From: Methylobacterium ajmalii
Lineage (GTDB): Bacteria > Pseudomonadota > Alphaproteobacteria > Rhizobiales > Beijerinckiaceae
Assembly (NCBI RefSeq): GCF_016613415.1
Contig: NZ_JACWCT010000067.1
Location: 1,837-55,524, forward strand
Reading direction: 5' to 3'
Length of the DNA: 53,688 nucleotides
Positions 19,467-28,821 of the stretch are shown piece after piece. How positions within the stretch are numbered: the first letter of the stretch is position 1; each line of letters starts with the position of its first letter. The position numbers were made by a program, and so were the translations under genes. The notes beneath the pieces are model-generated. The model ran no database searches and had not been told where the DNA came from. It worked only from the letters and a program-made list of their open reading frames with translations.

Positions 19467-19652
19467 CTAGTGCATCACGCGGGTGGACGTCGTCCGCAGG
19501 CGGCTGATCTCATCCTTCAAGTGAAGCTTGCGCCGCTTGAGTTCGACTATTCGCAAGTCGTCGGTGGAGAGATGGGTGCAGGCGTCCTGAATCTCGCGCT
19601 CCAGGGCTTCGTGCTTACGCTCGAGCTCGGTGAGATGCGTGTGCAGCGACAT
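19467..19652 (-). CDS. Small DUF465 (YdcH-like) protein
   Basis: A 61-aa helical hairpin protein of the DUF465 family, starting MSLHTHLTELERKHEALERE and ending with the family block LRIVELKRRKLHLKDEISRL. An ideal ribosome site (AGGAGG) lies before ATG 19652; the longer open frame upstream is not protein-like. The family's function is unknown. It is divergent from a second DUF465 gene 178 bp away, an arrangement that next to purEK is seen in other Rhizobiales (from memory). Confidence 0.82.
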   Translation of the reverse strand: MSLHTHLTELERKHEALEREIQDACTHLSTDDLRIVELKRRKLHLKDEISRLRTTSTRVMH

Positions 19653-19830
19653 CAGCCATAGCCTCCTGTCATGTAGGTGACACACGAAGCCTGCCACAGG
19701 CCGCGGCCGATGTCTAAGGCATTCCGTATTGCAATTGCGTAATGTGCGCCGCAGCGCGAGGCCGCCGAGGAGGCGGTACAACCCCGCCGGCGCCCTTGCG
19801 ACACCCTTGCCGGAGGGCGGGGCCTGGTTC

Positions 19831-20085
19831 ATGCTTCACCGCATTGTCCAAGGGCTTAGGGCGGCGATGGCGTTCGAGTTGAGTGCGGAATCGACGGCGG
19901 AGTACGAGAGCGAGCTGGCGCGGCTCCGGGAGGAGCATCGCGACCTCGACGACGCGATCGAGGCGCTGGCGGGCGTGATGGCCGGCGACCGCCTCCAGCT
20001 CCAGCGCCTGAAGAAGCGCAAGCTCGGGATCCGCGACCGCATCTCCTTCCTGGAGGACCAGCTCACGCCGGACATCATCGCCTGA
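19831..20085 (+). CDS. Small DUF465 (YdcH-like) protein
   Basis: An 84-aa protein (or 72 aa if it starts at ATG 19867) with the DUF465 pattern: a first helix of Glu/Arg-rich residues (SELARLREEHRDLDDAIEAL) and a second containing LQRLKKRKLGIRDRISFLED. ATG 19831 has GGAGG about 13 bases upstream; ATG 19867 begins nearer the conserved domain. No membrane segment is present. It lies upstream of purE in the same direction, but 150 bp separate them. Confidence 0.78.
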   Translation: MLHRIVQGLRAAMAFELSAESTAEYESELARLREEHRDLDDAIEALAGVMAGDRLQLQRLKKRKLGIRDRISFLEDQLTPDIIA

Positions 20086-20237
20086 GGGCGGCGTCCGGCG
20101 ATCGAGGACGTCCCCGCGGTTGAGGACGTCCCGCGGCGGCTTGCGGGAGCGCGGGCGCGCCGCTACTGCGGATGAATGACCGGTCGCGGCCCGTTCGCGC
20201 GGCTTTGCGGCGCTTTTGCGAGAGGATGCGCTTGACG

Positions 20238-20735
20238 ATGGCGGCATCGCCCCCCGTCGCAGTGATCATGGGCAGCCAGTCCGACTGGGCCACCATGCGC
20301 CACGCGGCCGAGACCCTCGACGCCCTCGGCATCCCCTACGAGGCCCGCATCGTCTCGGCCCACCGCACCCCGGACCGCCTGGTGGCCTTCGCCAAGGGCG
20401 CCAAGGCGGCGGGCGTCAAGGTGGTGATCGCGGGGGCCGGCGGCGCCGCCCACCTGCCCGGCATGGCCGCCGCGATGACGCCGCTGCCGGTCTTCGGCGT
20501 CCCGGTCGAGTCGAAGGCGCTGTCGGGCCAGGACAGCCTCCTGTCGATCGTGCAGATGCCGGCCGGCATCCCGGTCGGCACGCTCGCCATCGGCCGGGCC
20601 GGCGCCGTCAACGCGGCCCTGCTCGCCGCCGCCGTCCTGGCGCTGACCGACGAACCCCTGGCCGAGCGGCTCGACGCCTGGCGCGCGCGCCAGAGCGCGG
20701 CGGTCGCCGAGCATCCGGACACGAGCGCCCCGTGA
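20238..20735 (+). CDS. purE: N5-carboxyaminoimidazole ribonucleotide mutase
   Basis: PurE class I mutase (165 aa) that moves the carboxylate of N5-CAIR to give CAIR in purine synthesis. Signatures are [18 protein letters not shown], the catalytic histidine region [30 protein letters not shown] and [20 protein letters not shown] 20238 is chosen because the conserved strand starts seven residues later and GAGAGG lies upstream; ATG 20226 is an alternative. Its stop overlaps the purK start in GTGA. Confidence 0.95.
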   Translation: MAASPPVAVIMGSQSDWATMRHAAETLDALGIPYEARIVSAHRTPDRLVAFAKGAKAAGVKVVIAGAGGAAHLPGMAAAMTPLPVFGVPVESKALSGQDSLLSIVQMPAGIPVGTLAIGRAGAVNAALLAAAVLALTDEPLAERLDAWRARQSAAVAEHPDTSAP

Positions 20736-21832
20736 GCACGCCCCCCATCGCCCCCGGCGCCACCATCGGCATCATCGGCGGCGGCCAGCTCGGCCGCATG
20801 ATCGCGGTCGCGGCGGCGCAGTACGGGCTCAAGGCCCACATATACTGCCCCGATCCCGACAGCCCGGCCTTCGAGGTGGCGGGCCGCCGGACCGTGGCGG
20901 CCTACGACGACGCGGCGGCGCTCCAGGCCTTCGTCGAGTCCGTCGAAGTGGTGACCTACGAGTTCGAGAACATCCCGAGCCGCACCGCCGAGATCCTGGC
21001 CGCGCACCGGCCGCTGCATCCGAGCGCCTCGGCGCTCGCGACGACGCAGGACCGGCTGACGGAAAAGAGCTTCGTCGCGGGCCTGGGCATCCCGGTGGCG
21101 CCGTTCCGGGCGGTGGACGACGCCGCGGGCCTGGCCGAGGCCGTCCGCGAGATCGGCCTGCCGGCGGTGCTGAAGACCCGACGCTTCGGCTACGACGGCA
21201 AGGGCCAGGTCATGCTGCGTGATGCGGGCTTCGACACCGCCGCCGTAATGGCCTCCCTGAACGGCCAGCCCTGCATCCTCGAGGGCTTCGTGCCGTTCGA
21301 GGCCGAGGTCTCGGTGGTGGCCGCCCGCAACGCGGAAGGACGCTTCTCGGCCTACGACCCCTGCGCCAACGAGCACCGCCACCACATCCTCGCCCGCACC
21401 GTCGTGCCGGCCCCCGGCATGACGCCGGAGACCGCCGCCGAGGCGGTCGCGATCGCCCGCACCATCGCGGAGGCGCTGGGCTACGTCGGCGTGCTCGCGG
21501 TGGAGATGTTCCTGGTCCGCGGAGCCGACGGGCGGGCGGGCGTCGTCGTCAACGAGATCGCGCCGCGGGTGCACAATTCCGGCCACTGGACCATCGAGGG
21601 GGCCGAGACCTCGCAATTCGCCCAGCACGTCCGGGCGATCTGCGGCTGGCCGCTCGGCAGCGCCGCCCTGACCGGCCGCTCGGTCGAGATGCTGAACCTG
21701 ATCGGCGACCAGGCTGACGACTGGACCCGGATCCTCGCCGAGCCCGGCAGCCACCTGCACCTCTACGGCAAGGGCGCGGCGCGGCCCGGCCGCAAGATGG
21801 GCCATCTCACCCGGGTCGCGGCCGGCGCCTGA
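20732..21832 (+). CDS. purK: N5-carboxyaminoimidazole ribonucleotide synthase
   Basis: ATP-grasp enzyme of 366 aa that makes N5-CAIR from AIR, bicarbonate and ATP, directly supplying PurE. The N-terminal pre-ATP-grasp motif is [19 protein letters not shown], and the central parts include [38 protein letters not shown] and [19 protein letters not shown]. The GTG start is translationally coupled to purE. A GC-rich hairpin follows the gene at about 21840-21859. Confidence 0.95.
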   Translation: MSTPPIAPGATIGIIGGGQLGRMIAVAAAQYGLKAHIYCPDPDSPAFEVAGRRTVAAYDDAAALQAFVESVEVVTYEFENIPSRTAEILAAHRPLHPSASALATTQDRLTEKSFVAGLGIPVAPFRAVDDAAGLAEAVREIGLPAVLKTRRFGYDGKGQVMLRDAGFDTAAVMASLNGQPCILEGFVPFEAEVSVVAARNAEGRFSAYDPCANEHRHHILARTVVPAPGMTPETAAEAVAIARTIAEALGYVGVLAVEMFLVRGADGRAGVVVNEIAPRVHNSGHWTIEGAETSQFAQHVRAICGWPLGSAALTGRSVEMLNLIGDQADDWTRILAEPGSHLHLYGKGAARPGRKMGHLTRVAAGA

Positions 21833-21839
21833 CCCCGCG

Positions 21840-21859
21840 CCTCGCCCGAACGGGTGAGG
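21840..21859 (+). terminator. Possible terminator hairpin after purK
   Basis: An eight-pair stem (CCTCGCCC/GGGTGAGG, one G-T pair) with a GAAC loop, starting seven bases after the purK stop. It lacks a T-run, so it could be an mRNA end stabiliser rather than an intrinsic terminator. Confidence 0.4.
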
Positions 21860-22092
21860 CCGCGCGGCCACACCCGTCGCCCCGGGGCGCCCTCCCCTGC
21901 TGCAACGGCGCCGGGAGCCACACCTTCGCCACATCGTCCCGCACAAGCGAAGAGGCGCACTGCCTTTAAGCCGGCCTTCACCGCGATCGGAGAAGGGTCG
22001 TCCGGCGCCGGGACCGCTTCGAGGCGGGGCGCGCGTGCGGATTGCGAAGGTGCGCGGCGCAGCGAAGATGCGCCGCCCCGGGGGAGCGGGTG

Positions 22093-22974
22093 ATGAACAA
22101 CGTGATCGGCTGGAGCCGTGTGACACCGGCGGCCCGGATGCTGGGGGCGACCGTGCTGGCCGCGCTCTCGCTCGCCGGCTGCGACACCGTCAGCCGGGCC
22201 ACCGCGACGCGGCAATTCGCGGTGGTCGAGGCCGACAAGTCCGGCGCGACCGAGGTGAACATCGCCTCCCTGTCGGACGTGATCCAGCGCAACCCGAGCG
22301 ACGCGGCGGCCTACAACACCCGCGGCGCGGCTTACGCCCGCGCGGGCAACTTCGATTCGGCCATCGCCGACTTCACCAAGGCGATCCAGCTCGACCCGAA
22401 CTCGGCCTCGGCCTACGGCAACCGGGCCCTGGCCTACCGCCAGTCGGGCCGCAACGACGCGGCGCTGCAGGACTTTACCAAGGCGGTCGCCGCCGACCCG
22501 AACTACACCGCCGCCTATATCGGGCGCGCCAACCTGCAGCGGGCGCAGGGCAACTACGAGGCCGCCTACAGCGACCTCAGCCAGGCGATCCGCCTGACCC
22601 CGGAATCGGCCGAGGCCTACCACGCCCGCGGCCTGGTGCGGCAGGCGCAGGGCCAGCACCGCTCCGCGATCGGCGACTTCGACGCCGCCATCGACCGCAA
22701 CCCCTTCGTGGCCGCGCCCTACGCCGCCCGCGGGCAGAGCCTGATCGCCACCAACCAGTACGACAAGGCGATCGAGGACTACAACGCGGCGCTGAACGTC
22801 AACAACAAGGACGCGGATTCCTGGGCCTATCGCGGGCTGGCCTACGAGAAGTCGAACCGCCGCCAGGAGGCGCTGGAGAGCTACCAGCGCGCCGTCGCCA
22901 TCGACCAGGGCAACGCGATCGCCAAGCAGGGCCTGGGCCGGATGCAGGGCGGGGTGGCGTCGCTGTTCCGGTAG
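22093..22974 (+). CDS. TPR-repeat lipoprotein
   Basis: Predicted lipoprotein of 293 aa. The signal peptide ends in the lipobox LSLAGC near residue 30, so it should be anchored by its cysteine. About six tetratricopeptide repeats follow (for example AAYNTRGAAYARAGNFDSAI, SASAYGNRALAYRQSGRNDA and AEAYHARGLVRQAQGQHRSA), which form a protein-binding solenoid. ATG 22093 has GGGGAGCGGG upstream. It resembles NlpI-type scaffold lipoproteins in outline, but partner and role are unknown. A very good terminator follows. Confidence 0.85.
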   Translation: MNNVIGWSRVTPAARMLGATVLAALSLAGCDTVSRATATRQFAVVEADKSGATEVNIASLSDVIQRNPSDAAAYNTRGAAYARAGNFDSAIADFTKAIQLDPNSASAYGNRALAYRQSGRNDAALQDFTKAVAADPNYTAAYIGRANLQRAQGNYEAAYSDLSQAIRLTPESAEAYHARGLVRQAQGQHRSAIGDFDAAIDRNPFVAAPYAARGQSLIATNQYDKAIEDYNAALNVNNKDADSWAYRGLAYEKSNRRQEALESYQRAVAIDQGNAIAKQGLGRMQGGVASLFR

Positions 22975-22995
22975 GAACGACGGGATTGCAGGATG

Positions 22996-23030
22996 AAAAG
23001 GGCCTCCGGCAATATGCCGGGGGCTTTTTT
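22996..23030 (+). terminator. Rho-independent terminator of the TPR lipoprotein gene
   Basis: The hairpin pairs 22996-23011 with 23015-23030 throughout when G-T pairs are allowed, and its right arm ends in six T. It begins 22 bases after the stop codon: a textbook intrinsic terminator. Confidence 0.9.
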
Positions 23031-23218
23031 CTTGGGAGTACACGCGCGCTTGAACTCTCCCCCTCTGCCGAAGAAGGTTGCCCCGCGGAGTGGGGGCGGG
23101 AGAGGGACACCACGCTTCGGACTGAGACCGAAACCGTTCTGGCGAGCGGTCTCCTGGACCAGCGTCGCGCTTCCTCGCAGAGGCAGGAGCGTTCAGCCGC
23201 GGCCCGCTCCGCGAGACC

Positions 23219-23665
23219 TCACAGCACCTTGCGGTACTGGATGAAGCCCGGCCGGTCGGCGAGCGTGTCGTAGAGGGCCCGCGCGGTGACGTTGGCCTCC
23301 TGGGTCAGCCAGTAGACCCGGCTCGCCCCCGCCTCGCGGGCGGCGGCGTAGACCGCCTCGATCAGGGCACGGCCCACCCCCTGCCCGCGCGCGGCCTGCG
23401 CGGTGAACAGGTCCTGCAGGTAGCAGTAGGGCCCGGCGGTCCAGGTCGAGCGATGGAAGATGTAGTGGACGAGGCCGATCACGGCGCCGTCCCGCTCGGC
23501 CACGAGGGCGTGCATCGGCTCCGATGCGTCGTGCAGGCGCGCGAAGGTGAGGTCGGTGACCTCGGGCGCGACCGTGGCGCCGTAGAAGGTCAGGTAGCCC
23601 TGCCAGAGCGGGTCCCAGGCGGCGCGCTCGTCGGGGCGCAGCGGACGGATGATGGGGCTCGGCAT
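23219..23665 (-). CDS. GNAT-family N-acetyltransferase
   Basis: Soluble 148-aa GNAT enzyme. The acetyl-CoA pyrophosphate loop reads ARGQGVGRALIEAVYAAARE, preceded by the strand CYLQDLFTAQAARG and followed by RVYWLTQEANVTARALYDTL, the motif B region typical of small-molecule acetyltransferases. ATG 23665 with GAGGA upstream fits the domain start. The substrate is unknown. Confidence 0.85.
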   Translation of the reverse strand: MPSPIIRPLRPDERAAWDPLWQGYLTFYGATVAPEVTDLTFARLHDASEPMHALVAERDGAVIGLVHYIFHRSTWTAGPYCYLQDLFTAQAARGQGVGRALIEAVYAAAREAGASRVYWLTQEANVTARALYDTLADRPGFIQYRKVL

Positions 23666-23768
23666 GAGCGGCGAATCCTCGGGTGAGAGACGCCGCAGGG
23701 TCGCGGGGAAAGCCCCCCGGATCAAGGGGGCCGCACCGGGATCCCGGCACGGCCCGCTCGGAACAGTC

Positions 23769-24767
23769 CTACTTCAGGTGGAACTTGTCGAAATCGCGGT
23801 GCTCGGCCTCGATCCGGCGCACGGTGCCGGTATGCGAGCGGTAGACCACCGTCTCGGTGCGGATGGTGTTGCGGCCGAACTTCACGCCCTTGACGAGCGC
23901 TCCGTCGGTCACGCCGGTCATCGCCACCACGACGTCACCGCGGGCGAGGTCCTCGAGGGAATAGAGGCGGTTCGGATCGGCGACGCCCATCTTGGCGGCG
24001 CGGTCGCGATTCTCCTCGGTGTCGAGGATCAGGCGGCCCTGCATCTGGCCGCCGATGCAGCGCAGCGCGCCCGCCGCCAGCACGCCCTCGGGGGCGGCGC
24101 CGATGCCGAGATAGATGTCGATGCCGGTCTCCTCCGGCATGGTGGTGAAGATCACGCCGGCGACGTCGCCATCGGAGATCAGGCGCACGCCGGCACCCGT
24201 CCGGCGGATCGCCGCGATCAGGTCGGTGTGGCGCGGCCGGTCGAGGACGAGGGCGGTGATCTCGGACGGCGGCACGCCCTTGGCCTTGGCCAGCGCGTGG
24301 ATGTTCTCCTCGGGGGAAGCGTCGAGGTGCACGGTGCCGACCGGGTAGCCCGGGCCGATGGCGATCTTGTGCATGTAGACGTCGGGGGCGGCGAGCAGCG
24401 TGCCGCCCTCGGCCATCGCCATCACGGCGACGGAGCCCGGCATGTCCTTGGCGCAGAGGGTCGTGCCCTCGAGCGGGTCGACCGCGATGTCGACCTTCGG
24501 GCCCGAGCCGTTGCCGAGGGTCTCGCCGATGAACAGCATCGGGGCCTCGTCGCGCTCGCCCTCGCCGATGACGACGGTGCCGTCGATCGGCAGGCGGTTC
24601 AGCTCGCGGCGCATCGCGTCGACGGCGGCCTGGTCGGCGGCCTTCTCGTTGCCCTGGCCGCGCAGGCGCGCCGCGGCCACGGCCGCACGCTCGGTGACGC
24701 GCACCAGCTCGAGGGTCAGGATGCGCTCGATGACCTGGCTCGGCCCCGGCTTCTTGGCGTCCGACAT
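23769..24767 (-). CDS. glpX: Fructose-1,6-bisphosphatase class II
   Basis: Class II (GlpX-type) metal-dependent phosphatase of 332 aa that removes the C1 phosphate from fructose 1,6-bisphosphate in gluconeogenesis (and may act on sedoheptulose bisphosphate). Motifs are VIGEGERDEAPMLFIGE, AVDPLEGTTLCAKDMPG and DGDVAGVIFTTMPEETGIDI. It lies downstream of hom in the same direction with 154 bp between, an order common in alphaproteobacteria. ATG 24767 is the natural start. Confidence 0.94.
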   Translation of the reverse strand: MSDAKKPGPSQVIERILTLELVRVTERAAVAAARLRGQGNEKAADQAAVDAMRRELNRLPIDGTVVIGEGERDEAPMLFIGETLGNGSGPKVDIAVDPLEGTTLCAKDMPGSVAVMAMAEGGTLLAAPDVYMHKIAIGPGYPVGTVHLDASPEENIHALAKAKGVPPSEITALVLDRPRHTDLIAAIRRTGAGVRLISDGDVAGVIFTTMPEETGIDIYLGIGAAPEGVLAAGALRCIGGQMQGRLILDTEENRDRAAKMGVADPNRLYSLEDLARGDVVVAMTGVTDGALVKGVKFGRNTIRTETVVYRSHTGTVRRIEAEHRDFDKFHLK

Positions 24768-24921
24768 GCGTTCGTAATCCCCGTACTGGTCCTTGGGGCC
24801 GGGTCTTAGAGGAGAAACCGGCGCCGCTGAACTGAATTCTGTCGCTCGCCCGGCCGATCACCGGTGGATGGCGCGGGATCGGCGGGCGTCCGTGACTTGT
24901 GAAAACCCTCGCGGGCCGACC

Positions 24922-26244
24922 TCACTCGCGCTCGATGCGGATGAGCTGGGGCGGCTCGGACAGGAGCCCGTCCGCCGCCATCGCGTCGAGGCTCTCGCGG
25001 ATCGCGGCTTCCGTCGCCGCGTAGGTGATCAGCACCAGCGGCACCGGCAGGCCGGAGCGGCCGTGGCGGTCGCGCGCCGCGGCGCTCTCGGAGCGGTGCT
25101 GGAGGATGCTCTCGAGCGAGATCTCGCGCTCGGCCATCTTGGTCGCGACACCGGCGGCGACGCCGGGACGGTCGTGGACGGTGAGGCGGATGTAGTAGCC
25201 GCCCTCGTGGCGCTGCATCTCGGCCCGCACCGGGGCGGTGAGGGTCGCGACCGGGCGGCCGAAGGCCGGGGGCGTGCGGCCCGCCGCCACGTCGGCGATG
25301 TCGGCGACCACCGCCGAGGCGGTGGCCTCGCCGCCGGCCCCGGGGCCGATCAGGGTCAGCTCGCGCAGTGCGTCGGTGTCGATGGTGACGGCGTTGGTCA
25401 CGCCCATCACCTGGGCGATGGCCGAGGATTTCGGCACCATCGTCGGGTGGACGCGCTGCTCGATGCCGCCCGCCGTCGCCTCGGCGACGCCGAGCAGCTT
25501 GATGCGGTAGCCGAGCTCGTCGGCCATGCGCAGGTCGAGCGGGGTGATCGCCGAGATGCCCTCGACCGAGACGCCCTCGGCGTCGAGCTCGGTGCCGAAG
25601 GCGAGGCTGGTCAGGATCGCGAGCTTGTGGGCGGTGTCGAAGCCCTCGACGTCGAAGGTCGGGTCGGCCTCGGCGTAGCCCAGCGCCTGCGCGTCCTTCA
25701 GGCAGGCCTCGAAGGTCAGGCCCTCGAGCTCCATCCGGCTCAGGATGTAGTTGCAGGTGCCGTTGAGGATTCCGTAGACGCGGGAGATCCGGTTGCCGGC
25801 CAGCGCCTCGCGCAGGGCCTTGACCACCGGGATGCCGCCCGCCGCCGAGGCCTCGAAGGCGAGGGCGGCGCCCGAGGCCTCCGCCGCGCGGGCGAGCGCC
25901 GGGCCGTGCTTGGCGAGCAGCGCCTTGTTGGCGGTCACGACGTGCTTGCCGGCGGCGAGCGCCGCCTCGACGGTCTCGCGCGCCTTGCCCTCCGCGCCGC
26001 CGATCAGCTCGACCACGCAATCGACCTCCGCGGAGCGGGCGAGCGCCACGGGATCGTCGAACCAGGTCGCGCCGGAGAGATCCAGGCCGCGGTCGCGGGA
26101 ACGGTCACGAGCCGCGACCGCGGTCACGACGACCGGCCGGCCGGCGGTGGCGCCGATCGCCTCGGCGCGGCGCGCGACCATGCGGACGACGGAGGCTCCG
26201 ACGGTGCCGAGACCGGCGATGCCGAGGCGGAGGGCTTGAGTCAT
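24922..26244 (-). CDS. hom: Homoserine dehydrogenase
   Basis: NAD(P)-dependent enzyme of 440 aa reducing aspartate semialdehyde to homoserine, feeding threonine and methionine synthesis. The nucleotide-binding fold begins LRLGIAGLGTVGASVVRMVA; the catalytic domain has VTANKALLAKHGP, YGILNGTCNYILSRM and EADPTFDVEGFDTAHKLAIL. A C-terminal ACT domain (about 355-440, YIRLTVHDRPGVAAGVATKM) should give threonine feedback control. ATG 26244 is supported by the immediate start of the Rossmann strand. Confidence 0.94.
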   Translation of the reverse strand: MTQALRLGIAGLGTVGASVVRMVARRAEAIGATAGRPVVVTAVAARDRSRDRGLDLSGATWFDDPVALARSAEVDCVVELIGGAEGKARETVEAALAAGKHVVTANKALLAKHGPALARAAEASGAALAFEASAAGGIPVVKALREALAGNRISRVYGILNGTCNYILSRMELEGLTFEACLKDAQALGYAEADPTFDVEGFDTAHKLAILTSLAFGTELDAEGVSVEGISAITPLDLRMADELGYRIKLLGVAEATAGGIEQRVHPTMVPKSSAIAQVMGVTNAVTIDTDALRELTLIGPGAGGEATASAVVADIADVAAGRTPPAFGRPVATLTAPVRAEMQRHEGGYYIRLTVHDRPGVAAGVATKMAEREISLESILQHRSESAAARDRHGRSGLPVPLVLITYAATEAAIRESLDAMAADGLLSEPPQLIRIERE

Positions 26245-26376
26245 GGCAAAAATCCGGGGCGAGCGATCCGGGCAGCGGGCGCCGGGCGCCACGGACGGCG
26301 CCCTGGCGGCGGCGTTCTTCTGCAACGGTTTCGGGACCCGTGCAAGGAAGCCGCGGCGAGGTCGGCTTCCGGCGCG

Positions 26377-27060
26377 TCAGGCGGCCGGGCCGGGGCCCGG
26401 TTCGCGGGCGCGGCGGGCGGCCCGCACCAGGGCGTAGAGCACACCGGCGTTGAGGAGGTGCCAGAGCCAGTGGGTGCCGAAGGGCACGACCGGGCAGAGG
26501 GCGGCGTCCAGGGTGCGGGCGGTGAGCGAAACCATGAACAGCCCCCCGATCCCGATCAGGGCGGCGCCCTCCCGCCGGCCGAACCGAAGCGAGGCGATCC
26601 CGACGCCGAACAGCGCCAGGATGGCCGGCGCGTAGGCGATCGAGCCGTTGCCGAGCGGCCCGAGCAGCCGCCCGGCGAGCCAGGACGAGGCGGGCTCGAA
26701 CAGGGCGGCGGCGAGCGCGAAGGCCAGCGTGCCGGCGAGCGCCGCCGGGACGGAGAGCCCGAGGAAGCGCCCGAGCGCCAGGAAGAAGTAGGCGTGGATG
26801 AACAGCGCGATCGGGATCACGTCGGCGAGCATCGCCCACTGCACCGCCAGGGTGTGGAAGAGCGCGCTGCCGATCCCGATCACCCCGACCAGCGCCGCGA
26901 ACCCGTCGGCGACCGGGTCCGGCGCCCGGCCGCGCCGCAGGAGCAGGACCGCCGCGACCACGAAGGCGGCGTTCGAGACCGCGTTCAGCGGCTCGGCCAG
27001 AAGCTCCGGCCCGGTGCGCTCGCAATAGTCGCGCACCGGCTCCCACCATCCCGCCGCCAT
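26377..27060 (-). CDS. Ceramidase-like seven-transmembrane protein
   Basis: Integral membrane protein of 227 aa in the alkaline ceramidase/CREST superfamily. The start carries the family signature CERTGPELLAEPLNAVSNAAF, followed by about seven hydrophobic helices. Candidate metal-site residues are the Ser-His pair in GIGSALFHTLA, an Asp in the following helix, and the C-terminal HWLWH. Whether it cleaves ceramide, another amide lipid or something else is not known for bacterial members. ATG 27060 starts the conserved N-terminus. Confidence 0.75.
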   Translation of the reverse strand: MAAGWWEPVRDYCERTGPELLAEPLNAVSNAAFVVAAVLLLRRGRAPDPVADGFAALVGVIGIGSALFHTLAVQWAMLADVIPIALFIHAYFFLALGRFLGLSVPAALAGTLAFALAAALFEPASSWLAGRLLGPLGNGSIAYAPAILALFGVGIASLRFGRREGAALIGIGGLFMVSLTARTLDAALCPVVPFGTHWLWHLLNAGVLYALVRAARRAREPGPGPAA

Positions 27061-27166
27061 GCCCGGTCCCCAGTTCACACGCGGCCTCCGGCTTGCCAGC
27101 GCGGCGCGAAACCCCGATGACGGGAGCCCTCCGTAGAAGTGCGGTTCACGAGCGGCGCGGGACGCG

Positions 27167-27964
27167 ATGCGGATCACCACCTGGAACGTCAACTCGGTCA
27201 AGCAGCGCCTTCCCCATCTCCTGGCCTTCCTGGCCGAGGCGCAGCCCGACGTCGTCTGCCTCCAGGAGCTGAAATGCGTCGACGACGCGTTTCCCCGCAC
27301 GGAGATCGAGGAGGCCGGCTACGTGGTGGCGACCCACGGCCAGAAGGCGTTCAACGGCGTGGCGCTGCTGGCCCGCCGGCCGCTGCCGCTCCAGGAGATC
27401 CGCCGCGGCCTGCCGGGCGACGCCGCCGACGAGCAGGCGCGCTACATCGAGGCGGTGATCCCGACGAGCACCGTGCCGGTGCGGGTGGCCTCGATCTACC
27501 TGCCGAACGGCAACCCCGTCGGCACGCCGAAATACGACTACAAGCTCGCCTTCATGCGCCGCCTCCAGGCCCATGCCGTGGCCCTGCGGCAGAAGGAGGA
27601 GATCCTGGTGCTCGCCGGCGACTACAACGTGATCCCAGAGCCCGAGGATGCCGCCGATCCGGCCGCCTGGGCCCACGACGCGCTCTACCTGCCCCAGACC
27701 CGGGCGGCGTTCCGCGCGCTCCTCGCCGAGGGCTTCACCGACGCCCTGAGGGCCTGCGACGGGCGGGCGGGCGTCTACAGCTTCTGGGACTACCAGGCCG
27801 GCTGCTGGCCGCGGAACCAGGGCATCCGCATCGACCACCTGTTGCTGGCGCCCCAGGCCCTCGACCGGCTGGTCTCGGCCTCGGTGCGGAAGCACCTGCG
27901 CGGGCTGGAGAAGCCGTCCGACCACGTCCCGGTGACGGTGGAGCTGGCGGTGGAGCCGGCCTGA
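27167..27964 (+). CDS. xth: Exodeoxyribonuclease III
   Basis: AP endonuclease / 3'-5' exonuclease of 265 aa that nicks at abasic sites in base-excision repair. Family residues are all present: Asn7 (TTWNVNSV), Glu34 (CLQELKC), Asp151/Asn153 (AGDYNVIP), RIDHLLL, and the terminal catalytic Asp-His (PSDHVPVTVEL). Its stop is 14 bp from the convergent Crp/Fnr gene. Confidence 0.93.
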   Translation: MRITTWNVNSVKQRLPHLLAFLAEAQPDVVCLQELKCVDDAFPRTEIEEAGYVVATHGQKAFNGVALLARRPLPLQEIRRGLPGDAADEQARYIEAVIPTSTVPVRVASIYLPNGNPVGTPKYDYKLAFMRRLQAHAVALRQKEEILVLAGDYNVIPEPEDAADPAAWAHDALYLPQTRAAFRALLAEGFTDALRACDGRAGVYSFWDYQAGCWPRNQGIRIDHLLLAPQALDRLVSASVRKHLRGLEKPSDHVPVTVELAVEPA

Positions 27965-27978
27965 GGCGGGGCGGACGA

Positions 27979-28821
27979 TCAGGCGCCCGTCGGCCGCAGG
28001 TACCCGTCCTGGAACTCGGCGACGCGGCGCAGGCCGGCCCGGTCGAGCACGTCGACCCGTCGGCCGCCGACCTCGACGAGCCGCATCAGGCGCAGCTGCC
28101 GCAGCACCCGGTTGACGTGGACGTTGGACAGGCCGGCGGTGTCGGCGATGTCCTGCTGGGTCAGCGGCAGGTCGTAGCCCGCCCGCGTCGCCCAGCCGAC
28201 GGTGCCGAGCCGCGCGTGAAGCTCGCACAGGAGATGCGCCACCCGCTCGATCGCGGAGCGGCAGCCGACATTCATCAGCCATTCGCGCGTCGTCTCCTCC
28301 TCGGCCAGCTTGGCGAGACGCAGCGCCCGGGCGATGCCGGGATGCCGGGCGGTGAGGCCGGCCAGCACCTCGCCGGGCACCCGCGCCACCCGGCACGGCC
28401 CGAGGGTGCCGATGCTGTGATTCATCCGGCCGAGATGGACGAGGTCGGGGTCGCAGAGGTCGCCGGGCAGGAGATGGCCGGTGATCTGGCGGGCGCCGTT
28501 CGGCCGGTGGCGGTAGCGGCAGGCCACGCCCTCGACGATCAGGACGGCGTGATCGGGCGCGGCGCCCTCGGTCACGAGGTTCTGGCGCCCTTCGACGCAT
28601 TGCGCGCCGGCGCCGAGATCGGCCAGCGCCTCTTCCTCCGCCGCGCTCAGGGGACCGAAGGCCGCGAGCTTGCGCACGATGGGATGCAGCAGGAGCGGCG
28701 CGTGGTGTCCGCATTCCGGCGGGGCGAGCGCACTCGCCATCATGGTCGGCGCAGCGGGCCACGTCCCGGATGTCGCCGTCGCCGATACCGCCGTTGGTGG
28801 GGTCATTCTGGGCACGGTCAT
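27979..28821 (-). CDS. Crp/Fnr-family transcriptional regulator
   Basis: One-component regulator, 280 aa if begun at ATG 28821. An N-terminal cyclic-nucleotide-binding beta roll (about 50-165, with LIVEGVACRYRHRPNGARQI) is joined by a dimer helix to a Crp-type helix-turn-helix (LPLTQQDIADTAGLSNVHVNRVLRQLR split over its two helices). No Fnr-type cysteine cluster is evident. ATG 28821 overlaps the stop of the upstream receiver gene in ATGA and has GAGG at a usable distance; ATG 28743 or 28740 would remove 26-27 poorly conserved residues. The coupling suggests joint control with the receiver protein. Confidence 0.85.
   Translation of the reverse strand: MTVPRMTPPTAVSATATSGTWPAAPTMMASALAPPECGHHAPLLLHPIVRKLAAFGPLSAAEEEALADLGAGAQCVEGRQNLVTEGAAPDHAVLIVEGVACRYRHRPNGARQITGHLLPGDLCDPDLVHLGRMNHSIGTLGPCRVARVPGEVLAGLTARHPGIARALRLAKLAEEETTREWLMNVGCRSAIERVAHLLCELHARLGTVGWATRAGYDLPLTQQDIADTAGLSNVHVNRVLRQLRLMRLVEVGGRRVDVLDRAGLRRVAEFQDGYLRPTGA

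Noticed and set aside
23041..23218. Second copy of the structured repeat seen at 48.9-49.2 kb
   Set aside because: Only short words (CTCTCCCCCTCT and GGGAGAGGGAC) agree; too little to call a repeat without a genome-wide comparison.
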